A stretch of 59,525 bases of DNA from NCBI GenBank assembly GCA_024275565.1, contig JAJRYY010000091.1, positions 1 to 59,525 on the forward strand, given 5' to 3'. This stretch comes from Planctomycetota bacterium (lineage in GTDB: Bacteria > Planctomycetota > Phycisphaerae > UBA1845). The notes under the pieces were generated by a model. That model did no database searches and had not been told where the DNA came from. It was given only the letters and a program-made list of their open reading frames with translations. This document shows positions 1 through 9,046 of the stretch, in pieces. A program made the translations under genes and the position numbers. Every line of letters begins with the position of its first letter. Position 1 is the first letter of the stretch.

Positions 1-103
1 TCTGGAACGCGGTGTCTGGTAGAACTTGCCGCGATACAGGTACTGTCTTACCATCCCCGGTCTCAATGTGAGCAATACTACTCAATTCCAGAAGGAGAAT
101 CGG

Positions 104-697
104 ATGTTGACAATGCGTAAATATTCCATCGTGTCGCTCTGCCTGCTTTTGCCCCTGACTTCCGGCTGCCCGATGGGGGTGACCATGGTGCCCGACAATG
201 GCGACGGTCCGGTGATTGACGACGGTATGGGGAACGACGATATGTCGCCGGTTGACGACAACACCCCCGCAGCCCGTGCGTTCACCGCGACGCTCGTCGG
301 TGAGCAGGAAGTTCCGCCAGTCGAGACGACCGCCAATGGGACTGCCACCTTCACTCTGAACGACGCTGGTGACGAGCTTGCCTTTGAGTTCCAGGTCAAT
401 GATGGGTTTGGCATCACTTCCGCTCATATCCACAATGCGCCCGTCGGTCAGAGTGGGGGTGCGGTGGTGACCCTGTTCGACTCTGGTAACGATATTGGCG
501 TGATTGGCAATGGGACGATCAACGATGATGTTATCACCGCAGACAGTCTCCAGGGTGACCTTGCGGGGATGACGCTGGACGATCTGCTCGCGATCCTCCG
601 GTCTGGCGACGCTTACATCAACGTCCATACAGCCAACAACCCCCCCGGCGAAATCCGCGGGCAGATCGAAGCCGTCGAGGTTGTCGATCAGAACTAG
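104..697 (+). CDS. CHRD-domain lipoprotein
   Basis: The protein is 197 aa. The ATG at 104 follows AAGGAG at 92-97 by a 6-base gap, so it is preferred over the in-frame ATG at 26. The N-terminus has basic residues, a hydrophobic stretch and LTSGC, which is a lipobox, so a lipid-anchored exported protein is likely. An acidic Asp/Gly-rich linker (about residues 25-55) leads to a CHRD domain. Its marks are GEQEVPPV near the start, then HIHNAP and INVHT later, ending in GEIRGQI. CHRD domains occur in chordin and in many bacterial secreted proteins, and their ligand is usually unknown. No operon partner is evident. The family call is firm; the function is unknown. Confidence 0.85.
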   Translation: MLTMRKYSIVSLCLLLPLTSGCPMGVTMVPDNGDGPVIDDGMGNDDMSPVDDNTPAARAFTATLVGEQEVPPVETTANGTATFTLNDAGDELAFEFQVNDGFGITSAHIHNAPVGQSGGAVVTLFDSGNDIGVIGNGTINDDVITADSLQGDLAGMTLDDLLAILRSGDAYINVHTANNPPGEIRGQIEAVEVVDQN

Positions 698-711
698 GGA
701 CATGTCTCCTT

Positions 712-1509
712 GTGATGGAAGATCATACGAGCTGTGACCTTGTGCAAATCGCGAAACGGCTGGCTGAGGAGGTCGACGCATTCCACTTCAGCCAGCCGGT
801 GACGCATGTATACAATCCACTGCATTACGCGTTCGGGGCGCACCGTCAATATCTCGAGAAGTATGGCCGACGCTCCTGCGAGGTGCTGCTGGTCGGTATG
901 AATCCTGGTCCCTGGGGTATGGCTCAGACGGGCGTCCCCTTTGGTGACACGCTGATGGTCCGCGACTTTCTCGGGATCGACGCCCATGTCGCCACGCCCG
1001 AGCACGAGCACCCCAAACGCCCCATCACGGGGCTTGGCTGCTCGAGGTCGGAAGTCAGCGGGACGCGTCTCTGGTCCTGGTCGCGCGATATTTTTGGTTC
1101 GGCTGACGCATTCTTCAACCGCTTTTTTGTCGCCAATTATTGCCCACTGGTGTTCATGGAATCCACGGGTCGAAACCGCACGCCTGATAAGCTGCCTGCT
1201 GGTGAAAAAACTCCTCTGTTCGAGGCGTGCGACCGAGCGCTTCGGGCCATGGTCGCATGGTTGCAGCCCGAGTTCGTGATCGGTATTGGTGCCTTCGCCG
1301 AATCTCGAATCCTTGCGGCTGTCAATCCCGATCCGGTGTTCGGTCCTGAAGCGACGACATCCAGCAGGGTTGCTGCCCCTCCTTTTTCGCCGGACATTGC
1401 GACGGGGCGAATCCTGCATCCCAGTCCGGCGAGTCCTGCTGCCAACCGCGACTGGTCCGGTAAAATCACTGCTCAATTTGAGGCGATGGGGATAAGCCTG
1501 CCCAGCTGA
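712..1509 (+). CDS. SMUG1-type uracil-DNA glycosylase
   Basis: The protein is 265 aa and belongs to the uracil-DNA glycosylase superfamily, SMUG1 branch. These enzymes excise uracil and oxidised pyrimidines such as 5-hydroxymethyluracil and start base excision repair. The catalytic-pocket motif GMNPGPWGMAQTGVPFG (about residues 63-79) is the SMUG1 hallmark, and the C-terminal HPSPASPAANRDW (about residues 241-253) matches its intercalation-loop motif. The first codon is GTG at 712 with ATG at 715; either could start, and no strong ribosome site is visible. It lies 14 bases after the CHRD gene on the same strand. Confidence is high for the family; the substrate range is inferred. Confidence 0.88.
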   Translation: MMEDHTSCDLVQIAKRLAEEVDAFHFSQPVTHVYNPLHYAFGAHRQYLEKYGRRSCEVLLVGMNPGPWGMAQTGVPFGDTLMVRDFLGIDAHVATPEHEHPKRPITGLGCSRSEVSGTRLWSWSRDIFGSADAFFNRFFVANYCPLVFMESTGRNRTPDKLPAGEKTPLFEACDRALRAMVAWLQPEFVIGIGAFAESRILAAVNPDPVFGPEATTSSRVAAPPFSPDIATGRILHPSPASPAANRDWSGKITAQFEAMGISLPS

Positions 1510-1670
1510 TCGAATCCATCTGGCATCTAAAGACCAAAACGTGCGCTGCCGACATTTTCTGTGTGTCCAATAACGGTTTTTTCGTCCTGCAGGCATCCAT
1601 ACCTTCGGTGAGAATCCGACCTGTTGGCAGGAGGCAGATCGTGACTGGTATAACAGTGTTCACGGAGTGG

Positions 1671-2528
1671 ATGACCATGATGAGTCGAGTGATTGCCCTG
1701 GTACTGGTAACAACATCTGCCACATTTGGAGAGAACGATCCGCTGGATGTTCGTGTTGTTGGTATTGGTGAGGTCCGATACGTCGACCTCGATCCTGGGA
1801 AGTCCGATAATGGTTTTGGGGCCTTCTCTTGGGATGCCACCAAACAGCCTGGGCTTACTCTGTCCTTGCGTCTGACAGGGGAGGCAGCTGAGCGTGCGAC
1901 GCACTACGGTTTCATTGAGGTTTCTTCCGCCAAAACAGACCAGGGCGAAGAGTTGAAACTTGTGAAGGGCAGCAATTTCTCCTTCAGCGACCCGCATAAG
2001 GAATTTGTGCTCATTGACAGGAATATGATGTTCATGGGCATGAGCGATAAACCGGAGGATGAGCTGGCGATTGACCTGAAATTTTCGGTTCCGTCGCGTG
2101 TGACGAAGCGCATCGAATATCTTGATGGATCCCTCAAGCTCCTTACGGGTGAGAAACAGGATGTCGTCTTCAAGCGTATTCAGAGCAAGACTGGTCAGGT
2201 TCTTACAAACCCCATTCTTGAGCAGGCTGGTGTGAGCATTAAAATCAACGAGCCGGGTCAGGCCATGCTTTCCAGCGGAAATCACGATCGCGAGATCAAT
2301 CTTCAGTTGAGCGGTAAGGTTGAAAATATCCTTGGTATTGAGGTTGTGGATTCACACGGAGTCAGCATGGTTTCCAGCTCGATGTCGAGTACGTTCGGGG
2401 GGAGTACGACGCGTGTGATTGAAACGACGGAGCGGATCGGACCTGGTTCGCGCCTGAAGGTACAAGTTGTCATCAACACAGAAACCGTGCTGGTTCCCCT
2501 TAAGATTCGCGCGCTTGCCATGCCGTAA
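1671..2528 (+). CDS. Secreted protein of unknown function
   Basis: The protein is 285 aa from the ATG at 1671 (a second ATG lies at 1680). The N-terminus MTMMSRVIALVLVTTSATFG is a signal peptide with cleavage probably after ATFG. The mature part is mixed beta-rich sequence without cysteines, so it is probably periplasmic or surface-located. No catalytic motif or known domain is recognised. The frame is open upstream to 1563, but that extension lacks signal-peptide features. Four 20-bp repeats follow its stop codon. Confidence 0.65.
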   Translation: MTMMSRVIALVLVTTSATFGENDPLDVRVVGIGEVRYVDLDPGKSDNGFGAFSWDATKQPGLTLSLRLTGEAAERATHYGFIEVSSAKTDQGEELKLVKGSNFSFSDPHKEFVLIDRNMMFMGMSDKPEDELAIDLKFSVPSRVTKRIEYLDGSLKLLTGEKQDVVFKRIQSKTGQVLTNPILEQAGVSIKINEPGQAMLSSGNHDREINLQLSGKVENILGIEVVDSHGVSMVSSSMSSTFGGSTTRVIETTERIGPGSRLKVQVVINTETVLVPLKIRALAMP

Positions 2529-2600
2529 GCAGCTTGCCATGCCGCATGCTATATGGGGTTTTTCCGCTTGCCAGCGCGATGATGCGTCCTGCCTGTTGTC

Positions 2601-2680
2601 GTCCTGATTGCTCAGTGTTCGCCCTGATTGCTCAGTGTTCGTCCTGATTGACCAGTTATCGGGCTAATTGCCCAGCAGGT
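2601..2680. repeat. 20-bp minisatellite, four copies
   Basis: The unit GTCCTGATTGCTCAGTGTTC occurs at 2601-2620 and 2621-2640 with one difference, then as diverged copies at 2641-2660 and 2661-2680. The last copy runs into the 3' end of the minus-strand methyltransferase, where it overlaps the final codons and stop. Confidence 0.85.
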
Positions 2681-3319
2681 GTTCGATGAAGAGGACGCCG
2701 CGGTTTGCGGACTGGGGTGCGGTACGATGGTTGAAAGCGTACCGACATTCGTCGTGGGGGAGGAGGTCGCCAAGATACTCGAGGTTGTTTGTATGTCCGT
2801 CGTATGCGTCGTATCCGAAATCCCGACCGGGGACCTGGAAATCGTGGATCATGATGAGCTTGGGCTTCTTCACCGCGAGGAGTTGTGACAGCTCGTCGCG
2901 AAGCGGGCAATAGTCATTCCAGTGGGCGTCGAGGAATGCGAACAGCGGGTACTGGAACGATGGCAGTATGTCGCCAAGCACCTTTGCTGAGTTTCCGAGC
3001 AGGGCTTTGATGTTTGCATAGTACGCGAATCGCTGGCTGGTCTGCCTGTATGTTTCGGCGTCGGCTTCGATTGTAAAAACCTGTGGAAAGATTTGGCCAA
3101 TCCTACCGTCGTCTCGCCCCGGAATGTTCCCGTCTCCAGGGCGGTGGCAAAGTGATATCGTCGGTGATATTGTACCACGCGTTCGACGAGAAACCGATCG
3201 ACGTTGAATGTGGCCCAGCCGTCCTTTTCCGGTGGTTCCGGGCGTGTTTCGGCGACGGGCGGGACGTGTTGCATGCTGGATTCGCCAACACCTCCGGGAT
3301 GTTCAAGATCGATCGTCAT
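2664..3319 (-). pseudogene. SAM-dependent methyltransferase, frameshifted
   Basis: Two minus-strand frames together encode one class I methyltransferase-like protein. The 5' frame carries the motif I region ALETGTFRGETTVGLAKSF. The other frame continues PQVFTIEADAETYRQTSQRF and runs through FAFLDAHWNDYCPLRDEL to the stop at 2664. The switch is at 3086-3090, where the minus strand reads CTTTCC; one extra T would restore KSFPQVFTIEAD without a break. This is either a recent frameshift in a T run or a sequencing error, because the downstream frame shows no other damage. The start is placed at ATG 3319 (a GTG at 3340 is possible). It resembles small-molecule or sugar methyltransferases of the Methyltransf_24 type; the substrate is unknown. 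Confidence 0.7.
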
Positions 3320-3621
3320 GCCGGTATACACGTCAACCACAGGTCAAACCCTCCAGGCGGTAACCATACGCAGTCGTAGGCGGTATTCATACGCAATCGC
3401 GTACATATCGACCGATTCTCTCCGACCGCCGTACAGGAATTCCGCAAAACCCCGAATCTGCTGATCTCAGACGAATATTGCCCCTGACGCTGCCAATTGG
3501 CCATCACTGTGATACACTTTGGACCGACGGGTGACATGCATTCGAGCATTGGTTGCGGTTGTTCTCAACGAAATGGACCGTCTCGATATCAAGTGACGAG
3601 CAACTGAAGGGATTGACCGAA

Positions 3622-4143
3622 ATGAAAAGTGGGGTGCATACATTTTCGGTGACGCTGCTGACCACTGGTGGGACGATTGAAAAGACATATGACGAGACGG
3701 ATGGTTCTCTTCGGAATGTGCGTTCTGTTTTGGAGAAAATTCTCAATCGCATTCGGCTGCAAACACTCCGCATCCGACATATCAGCGTTTTGAACAAAGA
3801 TTCCACCGAAATGGGTGACGAGGACCGCCAGTTGATTCTTGAGGCAGTCCGAGTCGCCTTGCCAACCTCTGACGCGATTCTGATCCTTCACGGGACCGAT
3901 ACGCTGAGCGTGACCGGCGAATTATTGTGTCGGGAGCTTGGCGATCTGGACAGGCCGGTTGTGATGACCGGTGCGATGCGACCTTATGAGTTCCGGGATA
4001 CCGATGCGTTTCAGAACATCACCGAGGCGTTGCTGGCGTGTCGATTGCTGGGAGCTGGTATCTATGTGGTGATGCACAACCAGGCGCTCAAATTTCCCGG
4101 CGTTGAAAAGGATCGCGAGCATCTGACGTTCGTGCGACGCTGA
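3622..4143 (+). CDS. Half-size asparaginase-domain protein
   Basis: The protein is 173 aa from the ATG at 3622, preceded by GAAGGGA at 3606-3612. It has both active-site signatures of the L-asparaginase N-terminal domain: TTGGTIEKT (first catalytic Thr) near residue 12 and LHGTDT (second Thr/Asp pair) near residue 91. MTGAMRPYEFRDTDA follows, also typical. Family members are usually about 330 aa with a C-terminal domain; here the protein ends with the first domain. Short stand-alone versions of this domain are known in bacteria, so it need not be broken. Activity and substrate are uncertain. Confidence 0.8.
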   Translation: MKSGVHTFSVTLLTTGGTIEKTYDETDGSLRNVRSVLEKILNRIRLQTLRIRHISVLNKDSTEMGDEDRQLILEAVRVALPTSDAILILHGTDTLSVTGELLCRELGDLDRPVVMTGAMRPYEFRDTDAFQNITEALLACRLLGAGIYVVMHNQALKFPGVEKDREHLTFVRR

Positions 4144-4144
4144 T

Positions 4145-4200
4145 TGATTGGCATGGTTCGGTTTGATTGGAGTGGTTCGGATTGATTGGCATGGTTCGGA
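4145..4200. repeat. 18-19 bp minisatellite, three copies
   Basis: Three tandem copies of TTGATTGGCATGGTTCGG lie between the asparaginase stop and the convergent mnmE stop. The middle copy reads GGAGTGG in place of GGCATGG. Confidence 0.8.
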
Positions 4201-4228
4201 ATTTAGGATGTCCGGCAGAAGCGCTACT

Positions 4229-5662
4229 TCATTTCCCGATGCAAAATTTCGCAAAAACCTGCCCCAGCAGATCCTCCGTCGTCACATGACCGACGACCGC
4301 ACCCAGCGATTCGAGCGCATCACGCAGATCGAACGCCAGCGTATCCGCCCGGTCGATGGTCTGGCCTATCCCGGTCGCCTGATCGATACAACGGTGCAGG
4401 GCATCCCGAGCGTCGCCAATCACCTCCAACTGACGCATGGTCAGCAAAATCGCATTGTTCGCGATCCCTGCCTGTGGTGCATCGATCGCCTCTGAAAGAA
4501 CCCGCCGCAACCCGTCCAGACCGTCCCCCGTGTTCGCACTCACCATACAGAATGCTCCCGGAGCTTTCGCATCAAACCATGTCCGCACAATGGAGCGATT
4601 ATCGTCATCGAGCAGATCGATCTTGTTCGCGACGACAACGCACGGCGTCTCCGGAGCAACATCGCGGAGCGAAAGAACATCCGCATCCGGGAGCGTTCCG
4701 ACATCCACCACGAGACACAACAGATCGACACGCCTCGCAGCGTTCATGGCGGCGTCGCGCGCGAGCGCCATCAAATCCTGCATATCCGGATCGACACCGG
4801 CTGCATCGAGCAGGATCGCTTCAACACCTTCAAGGTTCACATTCGCGCCAAGCACGTCGCGCGTCGTACCCGAAATCGGAGAACAAATCGAACGGTCCAC
4901 ACCGCTTAACTGGTTCATCAACGTACTTTTGCCAGCATTGGAGCGGCCTATCAGCAGAATGTGCGGAAGCACATGGAACAACTCGCTCGAAGACGCTTCT
5001 TCTGCGAGCGCATCCAACGCGTCCGCAAGGGATACGACCCGCTCACGCAATACCTTCGGCGTGATGAATTCGATCGGCTCGTCTGCGAAATCGATGTCAG
5101 CCTCGACCAGTGCGAGCACTTCCGCGACTTCCTGCTGCATCGTTGAGATGCGACCCCCCAATCGCCCCGACATCATCGCCCGGGCTGCACGAAGCTGGGC
5201 GTCTGATCGTGCGTTGATGATTCCAGCCACCCCCTCAACCTGCGTGAGGTCCATGCGTCCTGACATAAACGCACGCGCGGTGAATTCCCCTGGCTGAGCG
5301 TGGCGAGCACCTTCTGAAATCAACCGTTCAAGCAGCATGGCGAGTACGGGTGGTGATCCGGGCAGATGGAATTCGACGCTGTCCTGCCGCGTGTAACTAC
5401 AGGGTGCTCGAAACAGGTAGATTTCGCCGGGAACAGCACAATCCGCCTCAATCGCGTGCATGCCCATCATGCGACGGTACCCACCGCACGATCTCAGATC
5501 GACAACGCCACCACTGCCATTCAATTGATCCGAAGCATCAGCCGAGAAGACGAGATCCGCCAGACGCAGGCTGTCGGGTCCGGAACAGCGGACAATCCCC
5601 CTCGTCGCCGCACCTGGCGGGGAAGAAATGGCTACAATTGTGTCGTCAAGTAGATCGAACAT
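4229..5662 (-). CDS. mnmE: tRNA-modification GTPase MnmE
   Basis: The protein is 477 aa. MnmE works with MnmG to install the aminomethyl or carboxymethylaminomethyl group on uridine 34 of certain tRNAs. The N-terminal folate-binding domain starts DDTIVAISSPPG; RAFMSGRMDLTQVEG matches the start of the helical domain. The G domain shows P-loop GRSNAGKST, GTTRD in switch I, NKIDLL, and a G3 motif DAAG where DTAG is usual. The protein ends in CIGK, the conserved C-terminal motif. The ATG at 5662 is chosen because family homology begins there; the open frame runs to 5722. No ribosome site is obvious. mnmG is not in the window. Confidence 0.95.
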   Translation of the reverse strand: MFDLLDDTIVAISSPPGAATRGIVRCSGPDSLRLADLVFSADASDQLNGSGGVVDLRSCGGYRRMMGMHAIEADCAVPGEIYLFRAPCSYTRQDSVEFHLPGSPPVLAMLLERLISEGARHAQPGEFTARAFMSGRMDLTQVEGVAGIINARSDAQLRAARAMMSGRLGGRISTMQQEVAEVLALVEADIDFADEPIEFITPKVLRERVVSLADALDALAEEASSSELFHVLPHILLIGRSNAGKSTLMNQLSGVDRSICSPISGTTRDVLGANVNLEGVEAILLDAAGVDPDMQDLMALARDAAMNAARRVDLLCLVVDVGTLPDADVLSLRDVAPETPCVVVANKIDLLDDDNRSIVRTWFDAKAPGAFCMVSANTGDGLDGLRRVLSEAIDAPQAGIANNAILLTMRQLEVIGDARDALHRCIDQATGIGQTIDRADTLAFDLRDALESLGAVVGHVTTEDLLGQVFAKFCIGK

Positions 5663-5774
5663 GGAAATACATCGTGTTGCCGGCTGGCTGACAAAATCGC
5701 TGCGTCCATTATCATGATGCACTGTCGATGAATCAAGCCAGAATCAACACCTGTCCGTCCGCGAGGGGAAATGC

Positions 5775-6047
5775 GTGATACGGTTTGCATGTGATAAATG
5801 CGGTGCATCGCTGGGTGCCAACGACAGTGGACGGTTCATCATCAAGATAGAAGCCTACGCCGCCTCCGGTCCTCTCGTATTCAGCTCAGAGGATATCGAA
5901 CAGGACCGCTCGCACGAGCTATCATCGCTCATCGAAGAACTTTCCACCGCGAATCCCGACGACATCGAAGACCAGACCTACCGAAACCTGCGATTCGACC
6001 TCTGCGGACCCTGCCATAAAAAATTCCTGATCCAACCACTGGGTTAA
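5775..6047 (+). CDS. Small zinc-ribbon-like protein
   Basis: The protein is 90 aa. It starts MIRFACDKCGASLG and ends with LCGPCHKKF, giving two CxxC pairs about 65 residues apart, which suits a structural zinc site. The middle is acidic. No enzymatic motif is seen. It starts 112 bases from the divergent mnmE start. It is probably cytoplasmic and its function is unknown. Confidence 0.6.
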   Translation: MIRFACDKCGASLGANDSGRFIIKIEAYAASGPLVFSSEDIEQDRSHELSSLIEELSTANPDDIEDQTYRNLRFDLCGPCHKKFLIQPLG

Positions 6048-6051
6048 GGCA

Positions 6052-6885
6052 CTAATCGCGCCACACGCCTGTGGTGCTGTACCGCTCGAAGGCACGAGCT
6101 GCCCCCTCCAGCATGGTCTTGTCATACGTTTCCAGACGGACCGTATAGGTTCCGAATGGGAGGCGTATCTCCTGCGACCAGACCTTTCCATTGGTCGCAT
6201 CCACCCAGGCCCGGACCCGGTCAGCCTCGACAATAAAACAGTCCCGCAAGACCCCCTCCACCTCGATCGTCTCCGAACCGACCACCTTGACCAGCATCGG
6301 TATAAACTTGCTCCCGACCCCGGTCACGGCTGCCACAGGGTTCATCACCTGCATCCGCCACGACTGCCCCTCCGTAAGATCGGGCATCGCATCGAAGGGG
6401 CGGATGGCTCCGGATATCATCCCCGCCCCCGATCGCTCCAGCTTGAACACCTGCCGATGCTTGATCGCCCCGGCGTCGATATGGACCGCAAATTTCTCGC
6501 CAAACTGCTCACCCTTGATCCGGATCGGACTCCAGTCGCCCAGAATCGCCATGTCCAACTCATCGAGGGCTCCGTCAAGGTCATAAATGGACCTGACCCA
6601 GAGGTGCATCGGTCCGATCAGCGGCAGGCGCTTCAGATAAATCTCATCCTCACGGTCCGTGGCAGCCCCGCTTGCATACGTCGTCCAGATTCCGCCGATT
6701 CGGAACCCATGATCGTCGAAAATCCCATACTGAGACTCTTTTCCATAGCGCTCGACCCAGTCAGCCGCCACCACACGCGGCGGATCCTGAGCGGTCCACG
6801 CCGGAATGACATCGTGCATCATCAACCAGCACATCGACACCATCCAGAATATAAAGATCACCCAGCCAGTGAATCGTGCTACCAT
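6052..6885 (-). CDS. Membrane-anchored protein, unknown function
   Basis: The protein is 277 aa. One N-terminal transmembrane segment (about residues 6-28, WVIFIFWMVSMCWLMM core) is followed by an extracytoplasmic domain. That domain contains a beta-rich stretch with GQSWRMQVMNP and CFIVEADRVRAWVDATNGKV, which looks like the accessory region of some transglutaminase-like or DUF3108-like exported proteins. No catalytic residues can be assigned. It ends 4 bases from the convergent zinc-ribbon gene. Confidence 0.65.
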   Translation of the reverse strand: MVARFTGWVIFIFWMVSMCWLMMHDVIPAWTAQDPPRVVAADWVERYGKESQYGIFDDHGFRIGGIWTTYASGAATDREDEIYLKRLPLIGPMHLWVRSIYDLDGALDELDMAILGDWSPIRIKGEQFGEKFAVHIDAGAIKHRQVFKLERSGAGMISGAIRPFDAMPDLTEGQSWRMQVMNPVAAVTGVGSKFIPMLVKVVGSETIEVEGVLRDCFIVEADRVRAWVDATNGKVWSQEIRLPFGTYTVRLETYDKTMLEGAARAFERYSTTGVWRD

Positions 6886-7020
6886 AGATCGCCTGCTTTA
6901 CAATTGTATGAAACCGTCTTTATCGCGTACCTCTTGATCGCGTACTGCTGTCCCGGTCCGACGCACCATTGTAGGATCCTCAAGGTCCGCAGGTCAAAGA
7001 GGTTCCCGGAGAGTCCACCC

Positions 7021-7785
7021 TTGATCGCCAGATCATCCGACAATTCCCGACAATCAGACACCCGGAATCGCACCGGCAACCGGAATCACGACCCCCTCCG
7101 TGTCCGCCCACGCTGGAAATCCTGGGCAATACGCACCCTGTCAGCCACAATCCTCACCCTCCTGATCCTCTGGTTCACGTTTCAGCACATTCCAGCATGG
7201 TATCGCCCGCCGACCATCCAGGCTGCCGACCTCCCCCGCATCCGCGCATCCCTCCCCCAGACCTACCAGCGATTCACGGATTCGCTCGTCCAGGGCGTCC
7301 CCTTCACCTTCGAAATCCCACAGTCCACGATCAACGCATGGATCACCGCCCGGGCGGAAATATGGCCCGATGCAAGCGATATCTTCCCGGAATGGTTGAA
7401 CGCACCCGCCATCGCATTTGAGAACAACCGCATCAAAATCGGAGCCATTTTCAACCAGGGGGTCGTGAACGCCATCGGAACCATCCATCTCGACCTGTCC
7501 ATCACCGGCGACACCCTCCTCATCAGAACAACCGCCCTGCGTGCAGGATCACTGCCCATACCGATCGGCCTGGTTGGCGAATCCATGGATCAGCGGATGT
7601 CCATCCCGGAATCCGTTGCCAACGTCTCCGCATCGCTCCATAAGATCACTTCGTGGCAACACCTGCTCGAAGGCGTCGAGATTCAGAACCGATTCTTCTG
7701 GAAAAATGGCGAACGCTATTTCCGAATCGCCAAAATCGAATCGCTCGAACACACCCTCACCCTGCACATAGAACCCGCGCTGTAA
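7021..7785 (+). CDS. Single-pass membrane protein, unknown function
   Basis: The protein is 254 aa from a TTG at 7021, chosen because CGGAGAG lies at 7007-7013 with a gap of 7 and no ATG or GTG occurs in frame between the divergent gene and the membrane segment. A basic N-terminal tail of about 45 residues leads to the transmembrane core TLSATILTLLILWFTF, then an extracytoplasmic domain rich in beta strands. No known domain is recognised. The frame stays open upstream to 6457, but that part overlaps the neighbouring gene antisense and looks non-coding. The start is uncertain. Confidence 0.6.
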   Translation: MIARSSDNSRQSDTRNRTGNRNHDPLRVRPRWKSWAIRTLSATILTLLILWFTFQHIPAWYRPPTIQAADLPRIRASLPQTYQRFTDSLVQGVPFTFEIPQSTINAWITARAEIWPDASDIFPEWLNAPAIAFENNRIKIGAIFNQGVVNAIGTIHLDLSITGDTLLIRTTALRAGSLPIPIGLVGESMDQRMSIPESVANVSASLHKITSWQHLLEGVEIQNRFFWKNGERYFRIAKIESLEHTLTLHIEPAL

Positions 7786-8163
7786 CTACACCGCCTCCAG
7801 CACCCACGCCGCGTCACCCCCCGCAACATCCCGCACAATCCGAAAATCCCCGACAAATCGCCCACCACCAAGTCGAAACCGCCACGAATCCTCACATGAC
7901 GCCAACAGCTCATATCGCCCCTCGTCAAAGCGAGACACCACCCCCCGCCCCCCGCTGATCTCCCCCTCATACGCCAGATAGTGCTTGCGATGGTCCTGAA
8001 TGCGGCGGGCAACGATCGGACACGCCCCCCGCCCATTCGGTTCAGCAAGCAACTGCCATGTCACCAGCGACTCTTCCACCTCGAGCATCAAATCCCAATG
8101 CTCGCCGCCTGAACCCTCGCCGCTCGGGGCAAGATGATGTAGAATGACGTACCTGTTGGACAT
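7786..8163 (-). CDS. LigD 3'-phosphoesterase-like domain protein
   Basis: The protein is 125 aa. It matches the 3'-phosphoesterase module found at the N-terminus of LigD, the bacterial end-joining ligase. The pattern is ILHHLAP, HWDLMLE, SWQLL-like TWQLLAEP, then DHRKHYLAYEG and ISGGRGVV. In LigD the module trims 3' phosphates and ribonucleotides from broken DNA ends using manganese and conserved His/Asp residues. Here it stands alone, with no ligase or polymerase domain nearby. The ATG at 8163 is preferred over the TTG at 8184. Its stop codon directly abuts the stop of the opposite gene. The activity is inferred. Confidence 0.75.
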   Translation of the reverse strand: MSNRYVILHHLAPSGEGSGGEHWDLMLEVEESLVTWQLLAEPNGRGACPIVARRIQDHRKHYLAYEGEISGGRGVVSRFDEGRYELLASCEDSWRFRLGGGRFVGDFRIVRDVAGGDAAWVLEAV

Positions 8164-8247
8164 AGTAACGCGCTCAGAATTCAATACTTCGACGAAGAAT
8201 CTTGGCGCTCATTCTAATCGAAAACGTCGCGATTGAGGCGTATGGAC

Positions 8248-8955
8248 ATGCAACGAATGTTTCCCAGACACCTGATGACTCTGTTGATCGCCCTTACCAC
8301 ACTCGCCACGATCGGGTGTCAGCCGGGCTTCCATCAACTCCGCATGGAAGGTCGCAACGCCCTCCGCGACCAGCACCACGCCATCGCCAGAGACTGCTTC
8401 GAGCGGGCACACGACCTCTGGCCTGAGCACGCCAGAAACCTGTGCGACCTCGGCAACCTCTCCATGCACTACGCCAAAAAACGGGCCGAGCAAGGCAACC
8501 AGGCTGCCACGCTTCGGGAACTGGACCAGGCTGTCTGGTATTACGCCCGTGCGATCGAGTCCCATCCCGGATTGCAGGCTGCCCTTGTCGGCAAAAACCA
8601 CGCCCTCGAACAAAAAGGACGCTTCGACGATGCACTCGACGAAGCACACTGGGCCATGACCTTCGTCGGCCCGTCATCGCGTGAACAGATATTCATGGCC
8701 CGCGAACTCGAAGAACGCGGCGACCTGGACGGGGCACTCCTCCGTTACCGACAGGGCGTCGCCATCGAACCCGACAACGCCCACGCACACGCTGCTTTGG
8801 GAGATTTCCTGCTCAGGCAACAGAAAACCGAGCAAGCCATCGAGCATTTCAAACGGGCGTACACGCTGAACCCCCTCGAACCGGGTGTGGCTGACGTGCT
8901 TACCGACAACGGCATCGCGCTACCAAGGACAACGCCCGAAGCTCCCTCGAAGTGA
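8248..8955 (+). CDS. TPR lipoprotein
   Basis: The protein is about 235 aa. The ATG at 8248 follows GAGG at 8236-8239 by 8 bases; an ATG at 8242 is also possible. The hydrophobic leader LLIALTTLATIGC ends in a lipobox Cys, so membrane anchoring is expected. The rest is made of TPR-like helices (for example ARDCFERAHDLWPEHARNL and AIEHFKRAYTLNPLEP). Such proteins act as protein-protein scaffolds; the partner is not evident. A 16-bp perfect hairpin follows 20 bases after the stop. Confidence 0.75.
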   Translation: MQRMFPRHLMTLLIALTTLATIGCQPGFHQLRMEGRNALRDQHHAIARDCFERAHDLWPEHARNLCDLGNLSMHYAKKRAEQGNQAATLRELDQAVWYYARAIESHPGLQAALVGKNHALEQKGRFDDALDEAHWAMTFVGPSSREQIFMARELEERGDLDGALLRYRQGVAIEPDNAHAHAALGDFLLRQQKTEQAIEHFKRAYTLNPLEPGVADVLTDNGIALPRTTPEAPSK

Positions 8956-8975
8956 TTCTTTTTTCCGAACCCCGT

Positions 8976-9019
8976 GACCGTAAGGGAGCGGACACCTGAG
9001 AAACCGCTCCCTTACGGTC
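8976..9019. repeat. REP-like hairpin with 16-bp stem
   Basis: GACCGTAAGGGAGCGG at 8976-8991 and its exact complement at 9004-9019 form a 16-bp perfect stem with a 12-base loop. There is no T run, so it is not a typical intrinsic terminator, although it could end or protect the TPR lipoprotein transcript. A half-element with the same 16-mer lies at 12044-12059, so this is an interspersed repeat. Confidence 0.85.
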
Positions 9020-9046
9020 TCGGCTCGGATAAGTACGTTTTTGTAG

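Noticed and set aside
6457..7020. Longer start for the single-pass membrane protein
   Set aside because: The 5' part is antisense to the neighbouring gene and not protein-like; TTG 7021 with a ribosome site is preferred.
8976..9019. Standard intrinsic terminator
   Set aside because: The stem is strong, but no T run follows, so it is called a repeat hairpin.
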